From: Candidatus Harrisonbacteria bacterium CG10_big_fil_rev_8_21_14_0_10_44_23
GTDB taxonomy: Bacteria; Patescibacteriota; Minisyncoccia; UBA6257; 1-14-0-10-44-23
Direction of reading: 5' to 3'
Assembly: GCA_002773475.1 (NCBI GenBank)
Contig: PFBB01000017.1
Span: 1-23,783, forward strand
DNA: 23,783 nucleotides
Made by a program: the position numbers and the translations under genes. Positions 1 through 7,737 of this stretch are shown one piece after another. The notes under the pieces were generated by a model, which was not told where the DNA came from, ran no database searches, and saw only the letters and a program-made list of their open reading frames with translations. Position 1 is the first letter of the stretch; every line of letters begins with the position of its first letter.

Positions 1-90
1 AGGATCTCGAGGTAGGTGTATTGATTTTCACTAAAATTATCTACTAGTGATATCACCACTCTCTGTGCGAGGGATGGGTCCACACCTAAA

Positions 91-101
91 GTTCTTTGAA
101 A
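91..101 (+). promoter_or_regulatory. boxA-like antitermination element in the 16S rRNA leader
   Basis: GTTCTTTGAAA followed by ATTGAATAG resembles the boxA-type sequence that precedes 16S rRNA in many Gram-positive operons, where NusB/NusE bind and suppress termination. It lies about 37 nt before the processing stem, as expected for a leader element. Positions 1-90 hold no gene I can recognise. They contain a 10-bp palindrome (47-56, GTGATATCAC) and weak TTGATT/TACTAG-like promoter pieces, but I cannot place the rRNA promoter with confidence; it may lie outside the window. Confidence 0.55.
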
Positions 102-156
102 ATTGAATAGTAGTAGTAATTACGTCAAGCAATTTCTAATTGTCCTGATCTATTTC

Positions 157-207
157 AAGTAGTCGCTAGTAAACAGAGCTTCGGCCCTGTTTACTAACAA
201 ACTACTT
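157..207 (+). other. Leader hairpin with C(UUCG)G tetraloop
   Basis: TAGTAAACAG (167-176) pairs with CTGTTTACTA (187-196), and GC/GC inside closes a UUCG tetraloop (180-183) across one A-C mismatch. Outside it, AAGTAGT (157-163) pairs with ACTACTT (201-207) across a small internal loop. The structure sits between the processing stem and the mature 16S 5' end, so it is probably a pre-rRNA folding or maturation element. It is not followed by a U-tract, so it is not a terminator. Confidence 0.7.
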
Positions 208-1719
<1,512 letters not shown>

Positions 1720-1721
1720 TT

Positions 1722-1809
1722 TTCTTTTTTCTTTGAAAAAAGAAAAGTCGATTCTAACTTCGGTTAGAAGCAACAATTGGTTTTGGTCGTGGAGCCATAA
1801 GTCACGACC
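1722..1809 (+). other. Structured 3' trailer of the 16S transcript
   Basis: Three hairpins are seen before the 3' processing arm. The first is a pyrimidine/purine hairpin, TTCTTTTTT against AAAAAAGAA (about 1722-1746). The second is TTCTAAC (1752-1758) with GTTAGAA (1763-1769) around another UUCG tetraloop. The third is GGTCGTG (1785-1791) with CACGACC (1803-1809). No CCTCC occurs between 1712 and 1834, so the anti-SD has not simply been displaced a few bases within the transcript. Likely roles are RNA folding and 3' maturation; this is inference. Confidence 0.6.
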
Positions 1810-1834
1810 GGTCAGGATAATTAGAAATTGCTAG

Positions 1835-1873
1835 AAAACAAAAAACGCCAATATTCTTGGCGTTTTTTGTTTT
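1835..1873 (+). terminator. Rho-independent terminator of the 16S unit
   Basis: A 17-bp perfect hairpin: ACGCCAA (1845-1851) pairs with TTGGCGT (1857-1863) around the loop TATTC, extended by A-rich and T-rich arms (1835-1844 and 1864-1873). The T-run after the GC core (1863-1868, then 1870-1873) fits an intrinsic terminator. It starts three bases after the 3' processing arm, so the rRNA transcript ends here and 16S stands alone. Confidence 0.9.
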
Positions 1874-1895
1874 CTCTCCTCTCTTTAATCCAATT

Positions 1896-1904
1896 TGCTA
1901 TAAT
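1896..1904 (+). promoter_or_regulatory. Extended -10 promoter (TGC TATAAT) of the response regulator
   Basis: TGCTATAAT is a consensus extended -10. The transcription start should fall about 7 nt after its last base, near 1911. That puts the ATG at 1907 upstream of the transcript and the ATG at 1913 about 2 nt from the 5' end. The transcript is therefore predicted to be leaderless, and the promoter selects the start codon. Confidence 0.75.
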
Positions 1905-1912
1905 ATATGGTA

Positions 1913-2317
1913 ATGGCAGATACCGATAAAAAAATTCTTCTTGTAGAGGACGACGAATTTCTTTCGTCCCTAATTAAAAACCGCTTACATCGTGAGAATT
2001 TTCGAGTTGCCTTGGCCACTGACGGAGAAGAAGCCATCGAAGCCCTCAAGAAAGAAACGCCTGATTTAGTCTTGCTAGATTTGATTTTGCCCAAGCGCCT
2101 CGGATTTGAGGTGATGGAAGAAGTGCAAAATAACCCAGAAATAAAACGTCCCCCCTTCATGATTATTTCCAACCTTAGCCAAAAAGAAGACGTAAAGAGA
2201 GCGCAAGATCTTGGGGCTGTGGATTATTTTATCAAAGCGCAAATAATGATAGATGATTTAATCAAGCGCGTTAAAGCCTTTATGGATGCGGGTGCTGATA
2301 ACTATGTTCCCGAATAA
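1913..2317 (+). CDS. Single-domain response regulator (CheY-like receiver)
   Basis: A stand-alone receiver domain of 134 residues with no output domain. The acidic pocket E12/D13/D14, the phospho-acceptor D56 (LLDLILP), the switch Ser86 (MIISN) and the invariant Lys108 (DYFIK) are all present, so it should be phosphorylatable. No histidine kinase lies in the window. It sits directly before the type IV pilus genes and is transcribed the same way, which suggests, without proving, a role in pilus or motility control. I chose the ATG at 1913 rather than 1907 because the -10 element ends at 1904, which would place 1907 before the transcription start. No SD sequence precedes it. Confidence 0.92.
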   Translation: MADTDKKILLVEDDEFLSSLIKNRLHRENFRVALATDGEEAIEALKKETPDLVLLDLILPKRLGFEVMEEVQNNPEIKRPPFMIISNLSQKEDVKRAQDLGAVDYFIKAQIMIDDLIKRVKAFMDAGADNYVPE

Positions 2318-2362
2318 ACACATTTATCCACATTCCGTCAAAACCTTCTCCAAAGTAGTGAT

Positions 2363-2379
2363 ATTCTTATATTAAGAAT
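2363..2379. promoter_or_regulatory. Palindrome overlapping a possible -10 upstream of the pilin genes
   Basis: ATTCTTA-TAT-TAAGAAT is a perfect 7-bp inverted repeat with a 3-nt centre. A -10-like TATATT (2368-2373) lies inside it, about 42 nt before the first pilin ATG. It could be an operator covering the pilin promoter or a short RNA hairpin. The gap 2318-2415 holds nothing else recognisable. Confidence 0.4.
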
Positions 2380-2415
2380 CCGCGTCGTCGGGATAAAAAC
2401 ATTAACCTACTAAAT

Positions 2416-2988
2416 ATGAGAAAAGGATTTACCCTAATTGAGCTCTTGATCGTTATTGGAATCTTAGCTGTCCTAGCAACCATAACCGTGCTCGCACTCA
2501 ATCCCGCCCAATTATTTGCCCAAGGTCGAGACAGTCAACGTATTGCTGACCTGTCTACTACATATAAAGCTCTAAATGTTTATATGGGTACTGTTCGAGT
2601 CCCCAACCTTGAACTAGGTGCCGGGTTCACCTGTGGAACCAATTACACTGCTTCTGTTGATGGAACCACTAGCCCGTTCACCTCTTCAACCACCGACGTT
2701 CCGGCTCTGTCAGAAGTGTTCGCTATCGACGGCACTGGCTGGGTTCCAGTTAATCTAACTTTGACCGCGGGTGCTTCACCTCTTTCCACGCTTCCCCGCG
2801 ACCCAATCAACACTACTGACTATTTTTACGCCTACGCCTGCGACAACACTAACAAAACGGTCGAATTGAATGCTATAATGGAAAGTAATCGCTATGCCAA
2901 TAGCGGCCAGGACGACGTTGAGTCAACCGATGGCGGTGATGACAACGATGTCTACGAGGTCGGTTCAGATCCCGACCTAAATCTATAA
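2416..2988 (+). CDS. Type IV major pilin-like protein, copy 1
   Basis: A 190-residue protein with a class III signal: a short basic leader (MRKG) and then FTLIELLIVIGILAVLATI, the N-methylation/assembly helix with the essential Glu5. A prepilin peptidase would cut after Gly4; no such peptidase lies in the window. The helix runs into LNPAQLFAQGRDSQR, a pattern common in pilins of candidate-phylum bacteria, followed by a globular part rich in Thr, Ser, Gly and Asp. Its first ~55 residues and its last ~60 residues (YACDNTNKT...YEVGS-P) match the next gene, while the middle differs. Two Cys (CGTN and YACDN regions) could form a disulphide. There is no SD before the ATG; the upstream sequence is AT-rich. 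Confidence 0.92.
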   Translation: MRKGFTLIELLIVIGILAVLATITVLALNPAQLFAQGRDSQRIADLSTTYKALNVYMGTVRVPNLELGAGFTCGTNYTASVDGTTSPFTSSTTDVPALSEVFAIDGTGWVPVNLTLTAGASPLSTLPRDPINTTDYFYAYACDNTNKTVELNAIMESNRYANSGQDDVESTDGGDDNDVYEVGSDPDLNL

Positions 2989-3009
2989 ACGTAATTAATT
3001 AAAAAAAAT

Positions 3010-3588
3010 ATGAGAAAAAAAGGATTTACCCTAATCGAGTTGCTGATCGTTATTGGAATCTTGGCGGTGTTAGCAACTATCACCGTGTTGGTTCTAAACC
3101 CAGCACAATTGTTTGCCCAAGGTCGGGACAGTCAAAGAATTTCTGACCTAAGCACAACCCGTTCTGCCCTAAGCCTATATTTAGCCACCGTAACCAGTCC
3201 AGATCTAGATGGGGCCACCACCGCCTGCTCGAGCCGATGCTATGTAAACCTAGCCAGCGGTTTGGCTACCGGTTGTGGATCACGCCACGGCACGAAAACA
3301 GTTAACTATGACACTGACCGCACCGTTGATGGTACTGGTTGGATCCCAGTAGACTTCAGCAGTATTTCTTCTGGAGCTCCACTATCCAACCTTCCAGTCG
3401 ACCCAACCAACGATACTACTAACTTCTACTCCTACGCTTGCGATAACACCAACAAGACTTTTGAGCTTAACGCCGACATGGAATCACTTCGCTATGCACA
3501 AGGAGGTGAAGACAGCGTTGAAGATTCTGATGGTGGAAACAGCGCAACAATTTATGAGGTTGGCTCAGAACCAGGTCTAGATATCTAA
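3010..3588 (+). CDS. Type IV major pilin-like protein, copy 2 (tandem paralogue)
   Basis: A 192-residue pilin 21 nt after its paralogue, with the same class III leader (MRKKG|FTLIELLIVIGILAVLATI) and the same LNPAQLFAQGRDSQRI continuation. The N-terminal ~50 residues are nearly identical to copy 1, and the C-terminal block (YACDNTNKT-ELNA-MES-RYA...YEVGS-PGL) is strongly conserved. The central domain differs and carries additional Cys (CSSRC, GCGSR). Tandem duplication with a variable centre suggests alternate major subunits or antigenic diversity; this is inference. No promoter is visible in the 21-nt gap, so the two are probably co-transcribed. The stop overlaps the next start as TAATG. Confidence 0.92.
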   Translation: MRKKGFTLIELLIVIGILAVLATITVLVLNPAQLFAQGRDSQRISDLSTTRSALSLYLATVTSPDLDGATTACSSRCYVNLASGLATGCGSRHGTKTVNYDTDRTVDGTGWIPVDFSSISSGAPLSNLPVDPTNDTTNFYSYACDNTNKTFELNADMESLRYAQGGEDSVEDSDGGNSATIYEVGSEPGLDI

Positions 3589-4178
3589 TGTCTTTAGTTC
3601 AGATTGTATCAATTACAATTCTGGTATTAACAATAGGAGCGCAGCTTAGTCTGCGCTCCTATTTGGTTCGATACAGAAAGCATCTACTCATCTTAAGCAT
3701 ATTTATAATATCGCTTATCCTCATACAACAAAGTCACCAAGTGTTTGTTGATTGGATATCTTCTCCGCCGCCCGGACGCTTCTTAGCTCCTCCATTTAAA
3801 AGCATTAGCTACTTCTTTTATATTTCCTATCGCCGCTTCTTCGCGCCCTACCTCCTCAGCTTAATTATTGCTCTAATCTCTCTCGTTAGTATTTTAAAGA
3901 GTAAAAAAGCCATGACTAAGGTATTTGAGAAAGAGGAACCATATTTAATTACCTTGGGAATTTTTCTCAGTCCCCACCCCCTCTGGATCGTTTTTATTAC
4001 CGCCACCCTAGCCCTCTATCTTCTCTATCTGTTGGCGTATTTTATCATCAGGCATCGCATCGACCGTCTATCTTTTTATTATTTTTGGCTGCCAGCTGCG
4101 GTCATTACAATATTCACAAAAGCCTATCTAATTAGTTACGTCCCTTGGCTTAAGGTCCTAATCTTTACCTCCAGCTAA
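3588..4178 (+). CDS. Unknown multi-pass membrane protein in the pilus locus
   Basis: I do not recognise this 196-residue protein. It is very hydrophobic, with about five likely transmembrane segments (roughly 4-22, 31-47, 85-104, 123-151 and 165-185) separated by short basic loops (RYRKH, KSKKA, RHRIDR), and a proline-rich loop SPPPGRFLAPP near 59-69. It lacks the GxGD and second Asp motifs of prepilin peptidase, so I do not call it PilD. Its ATG overlaps the stop of pilin copy 2 by one base (TAATG), implying translation by re-initiation from the pilin message. A 13-bp hairpin at codons 15-26 probably lowers its expression. The position between pilins and pilB suggests a pilus role. Confidence 0.75.
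   Translation: MSLVQIVSITILVLTIGAQLSLRSYLVRYRKHLLILSIFIISLILIQQSHQVFVDWISSPPPGRFLAPPFKSISYFFYISYRRFFAPYLLSLIIALISLVSILKSKKAMTKVFEKEEPYLITLGIFLSPHPLWIVFITATLALYLLYLLAYFIIRHRIDRLSFYYFWLPAAVITIFTKAYLISYVPWLKVLIFTSS
3632..3663 (+). other. Strong hairpin just after the pilins, inside the next gene (attenuator-like)
   Basis: AATAGGAGCGCAG (3632-3644) and CTGCGCTCCTATT (3651-3663) form a perfect 13-bp stem with a 6-nt loop, GC-rich in its upper half. It starts 43 nt after the pilin stop codon and lies inside the overlapping membrane-protein gene. The following sequence (TGGTTCG) has no real U-tract, so termination would be partial at best. It may also protect the 3' end of the abundant pilin mRNA. 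Confidence 0.6.
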
Positions 4179-4188
4179 TTTAAGATCG

Positions 4189-4197
4189 TGCTAAAAT
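4189..4197 (+). promoter_or_regulatory. Extended -10 promoter (TGC TAAAAT) of pilB
   Basis: TGCTAAAAT lies 15 nt before the pilB ATG, giving a predicted leader of about 9 nt with no SD. The same nonamer precedes the DoxX-like gene (20538-20546). GTGCT (4188-4192) and AGCAC (4201-4205) form a small inverted repeat around the -10 and predicted start, a possible operator. Confidence 0.6.
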
Positions 4198-4212
4198 AAA
4201 AGCACATCCAAT

Positions 4213-5922
4213 ATGCTGCAGATCCCAAAAGAAGAATTAAAGAAGATTTTGGTTGCCGATGGTTTAAGCACTGAAGAAGAGTTCGCCGCTATCGAGCAAG
4301 AGGCTAAAATCGCCAACCAATCCCCCGCCCACCTCCTGCTTGGTCGTGGCGTAATTACCCCTGAGTATTACAACAATATTCTTGGTGAATATTATGGCGT
4401 TCCTTTAGTTAGTCTCGACAAAAATGCTGTCGACCAAGAAATTCTGCACCTAATCTCTGAGGACTACGCTCGCCAGCACCTCGTCCTCCCTTTCCGTCGC
4501 CAACCCAACGGCAGCGTCGACGTAGCTATGACCGACCCTAGCGACCTAACGGCAATTCAATACCTTCAGAAAAAACTCGCCGCTCAAGTTAATCCGTTTC
4601 TTGCTCCTCGAGAGGACTTTGGAGACATTTTTGCTCTGTACGGTAAAAAACAAGTTGAGAACTTCCGCAATGTTATCCAAAAAAACATTGAGGATTCCTT
4701 AAAGCTAAAAACCAAGCGCGGTGAAGAGGCGGCTCAAGAGGTGCCAATCATCGCCATTACCGACAACCTGCTTTCCTATGCAGTATCCTCGAGAGCATCT
4801 GATATTCACATAGAGGCCCTCGAAACCGAAACTTTAGTTCGTTTCCGCATCGATGGTGTCTTGCGTGAGGTTATCCGAATTCAAAAAGGTATTCACCCAG
4901 CCATCGTTGCTCGTTTTAAGATTCTTGGAGGGGCAAAGCTAGACGAACACGCCAAACCTCAGGATGGTCGCTTCCGTTACAAGATCGGCGACCAAAGCAT
5001 CGACATCCGTCTCTCTATCCTACCCACCATGTACGGAGAAAAGCTAGTTTTGCGTCTTTTGGGAGCTTCTAGCCACATTCTTTCTTACGAAGAGCTAGGT
5101 ATGAGTAAGGCCACTATCGAAAAAGTTAACAAAAATGCCTCTAAAACATTTGGGACGTTTCTTATCACTGGTCCAACTGGGTCTGGTAAATCCACCACGA
5201 TGTACTCCATCTTAAACCTCCTCAACAAACCAGAGGTAAATATTGTTACGGTTGAAGACCCGATCGAGTACAACATGCCTTACATTAATCAAACCCAGGT
5301 AAATCCCGACGCTGGGATCAGCTTTGCCAGCGCCCTTCGATCAATTTTGCGTCAAGACCCAAACATTATTATGGTCGGTGAAATTCGAGATCTAGAAACC
5401 GCTGAAATTTCGGTTCACGCCGCTCTTACCGGTCACTTACTCCTCAGCTCCCTCCACACCAACGATGCCCCAACCTCCATTCCTCGATTAGCAGACATGA
5501 AAGTCCCCCTCTTCCTTATCTCCGCTGTTCTAAACGCTGTACTAGCTCAACGCTTAGTTCGTCGACTTTGTTCTGACTGCATCTATTCATATGAACCAAC
5601 GCCAGAGATTATTGCCACCATCAGAGAGCAAATGAAAGACCTCGGTCTCCCCGAAGATGTCCACCTTCCAAAACTATTTTTTAAAGGAAAGGGATGCCCG
5701 ACCTGTGGTAAAAGCGGCTATCAGGGCCGAATGGGTATTTATGAAATATTAGACGTTGACGAAGAGATTCGCCAATACATTGTCGCGAAAGGATTTACCC
5801 TTAGCGGGTTGCGTAACTTGGCTAGGAAAAATGGTATGAAGGCCATGTTTGAAGATGGTTTAGAAAAAGCCCAACAGGGTCAAACTAGCATTGAAGAAGT
5901 CTTAAGAGTTATTCGAGAATAA
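4213..5922 (+). CDS. pilB: Type IV pilus assembly ATPase PilB (GspE family)
   Basis: The cytoplasmic hexameric ATPase that powers pilus extension. It has 569 residues, normal for PilB. The N-terminal ~150 residues resemble the MshEN/T2SSE-N domain. The ATPase core carries Walker A GPTGSGKST (about 319-327), Walker B-region IIMVGEIRD (about 385-393), the His-box segment TGHLLLSSLHTND, and the Asp-box region ASDIHIEA near 196. A C-terminal zinc-binding tetracysteine site is intact: CSDC (453-456) and CPTC (495-498). No pilT retraction ATPase lies nearby. The ATG at 4213 follows its own -10 with a ~9-nt leader and no SD. PilC follows after 96 nt. Confidence 0.97.
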   Translation: MLQIPKEELKKILVADGLSTEEEFAAIEQEAKIANQSPAHLLLGRGVITPEYYNNILGEYYGVPLVSLDKNAVDQEILHLISEDYARQHLVLPFRRQPNGSVDVAMTDPSDLTAIQYLQKKLAAQVNPFLAPREDFGDIFALYGKKQVENFRNVIQKNIEDSLKLKTKRGEEAAQEVPIIAITDNLLSYAVSSRASDIHIEALETETLVRFRIDGVLREVIRIQKGIHPAIVARFKILGGAKLDEHAKPQDGRFRYKIGDQSIDIRLSILPTMYGEKLVLRLLGASSHILSYEELGMSKATIEKVNKNASKTFGTFLITGPTGSGKSTTMYSILNLLNKPEVNIVTVEDPIEYNMPYINQTQVNPDAGISFASALRSILRQDPNIIMVGEIRDLETAEISVHAALTGHLLLSSLHTNDAPTSIPRLADMKVPLFLISAVLNAVLAQRLVRRLCSDCIYSYEPTPEIIATIREQMKDLGLPEDVHLPKLFFKGKGCPTCGKSGYQGRMGIYEILDVDEEIRQYIVAKGFTLSGLRNLARKNGMKAMFEDGLEKAQQGQTSIEEVLRVIRE

Positions 5923-5956
5923 TTCCCGGAGAAAGGCAATTTTCCTCATTTTCTCG

Positions 5957-6007
5957 TGATATAATTTAAGTACAACCCGTCTACGGGTGTTTCAAAATTT
6001 CTATAAT
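5957..6007 (+). promoter_or_regulatory. Two tandem -10 elements upstream of pilC
   Basis: TGATATAAT at 5957-5965 is an extended -10 predicting a ~47-nt leader that contains the small hairpin ACCCG-TCTA-CGGGT (about 5975-5988). TATAAT at 6002-6007 lies only 11 nt before the pilC ATG, predicting a leader of about 5 nt. So pilC may have both a leadered and a nearly leaderless transcript. The 96-nt gap holds no gene. Confidence 0.6.
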
Positions 6008-6018
6008 CCTTATTTTGC

Positions 6019-7227
6019 ATGCCAAAATTTCACTACGTTGCATCAGCTGACGGAGGGAGAGTGGTTGAAGGCAATCAGCAAGCCGAAAGCACCGCCCACC
6101 TTCTGCAGTTCCTTTCTCAAAAAGGCCTAAAGCCAGTATCAATAAAAATTGTTAAAGACTCTGAGTCTTCTGGTAAGGCGAAGCTTTTTGGAAAAAAGAT
6201 TACCCTCACCGACCAAATCTTTTTGGCCAAATACCTATCTATCATGCTTAAAGTTGGCACCGACCTATTCCAAGCCATCAATATCTTAATCGCCGACTTT
6301 GATAAACCAGCTCTTCGTGCCCTACTTATTGAAATCCGTGAAAACCTTGAACGCGGACAACCATTTTATAGTGTTTTTGAGAAATACTCCGACTATTTCT
6401 CCCCTGTTTTTGTTAACTTAGTAAGATCTGGAGAGTCTTCGGGAAACCTACAAGAAGTCTTCTTTGATCTAAGTGATACATTAGCAAAGGAAAAGGATCT
6501 TCGAGCCAAAATTAAGGGCGCTCTTATTTATCCCATTATCCTATTAACCCTTTCTATGGGTATTTTGATCTTTTTGGTCACCTTTGCCCTACCAAAACTA
6601 GCCAATGTTTTTACCGGTGGTGGATTTGAGCCGCCAGCATTTTCCCGCGCCGTCTTTGCGGTTGGTCTATTTATCAATGCCAATTTGTGGCTACTGATCG
6701 GGCTATCAATCGGGCTATCAATCGGGCTAGTTATATTCTTCAAATCCAGAGCTGGGAAAAAGTTCTTCCTTCGTTTTAGGACAAAGGTGCCCGTAATAAA
6801 AACCATTGTCTTCCGCCTAGCCATTCAGCGATTTGCCTCTACGCTGGCCGCTCTCCTTAAGGCCGGTGTGCCAATCATGGAGGCTCTGCAAATCACCGCT
6901 AATACAGTCAGCCATCCAGATGTTAAGAATGGCATCCATCGCGCTCGAGAGAAAATATCTCAGGGTGTTTCCCTTGGAGACGCATTTAAACAAGAAGCTG
7001 CCTTCCCCTTTGTCGTCTCCAACCTTATTTCCATCTCCGAAAAGGCTGGCCACATTGAGGAAGTTCTCGAAACCCTCAGTAAATTCTATGAATCGGAAAT
7101 TGATTCTTCTATCAAAAGTGCAGTTTCTTTCATCGAGCCAGTATTACTTCTTGGAATCGGTTCGGTCATTGGTCTAATCGCCCTTGCAATCATCGTCCCC
7201 GTATATCAATTGGTCGGACAGCTCTAA
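6019..7227 (+). CDS. pilC: Type IV pilus inner-membrane platform protein PilC (GspF family)
   Basis: The polytopic platform protein that couples PilB to the growing pilus. Its 402 residues match the family. Two T2SSF domains are visible: the first around 65-190 with LAKYLSIMLKVGTDLFQAI and LVRSGESSGNLQEVF, the second around 265-390 with FASTLAALLKAGVPIMEAL and LISISEKAGHIEEVLE. Hydrophobic segments lie near 170-192, 212-240 and 368-396. The middle segment contains the repeated IGLS-IGLS-IGL, encoded by a perfect 12-bp tandem repeat (6697-6730). The ATG is preceded by a -10 at 6002 and no SD. The pseudopilin gene follows after 3 nt. Confidence 0.96.
   Translation: MPKFHYVASADGGRVVEGNQQAESTAHLLQFLSQKGLKPVSIKIVKDSESSGKAKLFGKKITLTDQIFLAKYLSIMLKVGTDLFQAINILIADFDKPALRALLIEIRENLERGQPFYSVFEKYSDYFSPVFVNLVRSGESSGNLQEVFFDLSDTLAKEKDLRAKIKGALIYPIILLTLSMGILIFLVTFALPKLANVFTGGGFEPPAFSRAVFAVGLFINANLWLLIGLSIGLSIGLVIFFKSRAGKKFFLRFRTKVPVIKTIVFRLAIQRFASTLAALLKAGVPIMEALQITANTVSHPDVKNGIHRAREKISQGVSLGDAFKQEAAFPFVVSNLISISEKAGHIEEVLETLSKFYESEIDSSIKSAVSFIEPVLLLGIGSVIGLIALAIIVPVYQLVGQL
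6697..6730 (+). repeat. 12-bp tandem repeat inside pilC (2.8 copies)
   Basis: ATCGGGCTATCA is repeated exactly at 6697-6708 and 6709-6720, with a partial third copy at 6721-6730. The period is a multiple of three, so slippage would add or remove four residues (IGLS) of a transmembrane segment without a frameshift. Confidence 0.9.
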
Positions 7228-7230
7228 AGC

Positions 7231-7737
7231 ATGTCAAAAAAAATAAACAATCAAAAAGGATTCACCTTCATAGAGCTTGCCGTGGTCCTTGCCATCGGAT
7301 TAATCATTGCCACTATCGCCATTCCTAACATTGCTCGCTTTCTTGCGACTCAAGACCTAGAAACCGAAACCAAGACCATCGCAGCAATGCTCCGCAGTGC
7401 TCAAGAAAAATCCATGAGTCAAGAAGAATCTAGCCGCTGGGGAGTCTCTTTTTATAACAATCCATCCGGCCGAGATGAATACACCTTATTCCAGGTGAAC
7501 GAAGGGTCTTTTGCTAGCACCACTGTTAGTGTTCCTGGGACAACCCTAGACAGTCGACTCATGAAGAAAAACCTCACCTTTTCCTATCCAGCATCTAGTG
7601 TACGCTACAACGTCGCCTTTTCTAAAATAAATGGAGAACCCAGCACGGTAAACGCAATTGTTGTTGAGTCTGTCAGCGACTCCTCAAGCAACTTCAGCAT
7701 TTCAATTAATGGCTCTGGAGGTATCGACTATGAATAA
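7231..7737 (+). CDS. Pseudopilin (GspH/FimT-like)
   Basis: A 168-residue prepilin-like protein with leader MSKKINNQKG and the assembly helix FTFIELAVVLAIGLIIATIAIPNI, Glu5 present. The region after the helix (TETKTIAAMLRSAQEKSMS) matches the LRSAQ.KA pattern of GspH/FimT minor pilins that prime pilus assembly. The rest is a Ser/Thr-rich beta domain. It starts 3 nt after the pilC stop, with no SD and no separate promoter visible, so it is translated from the pilC message. Its stop overlaps the next gene's start by 8 nt. Confidence 0.9.
   Translation: MSKKINNQKGFTFIELAVVLAIGLIIATIAIPNIARFLATQDLETETKTIAAMLRSAQEKSMSQEESSRWGVSFYNNPSGRDEYTLFQVNEGSFASTTVSVPGTTLDSRLMKKNLTFSYPASSVRYNVAFSKINGEPSTVNAIVVESVSDSSSNFSISINGSGGIDYE

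Noticed and set aside
47..56. GTGATATCAC palindrome as an operator
   Set aside because: A 10-bp palindrome occurs easily by chance, and there is no assigned promoter beside it.
1874..1883. CTCCTCT as a displaced anti-SD
   Set aside because: It lies beyond the terminator, 160 nt past GGATCA, so it is not part of mature 16S.
3588..4178. Prepilin peptidase PilD
   Set aside because: Hydrophobic and in the right place, but it lacks the GxGD motif and the second catalytic Asp.
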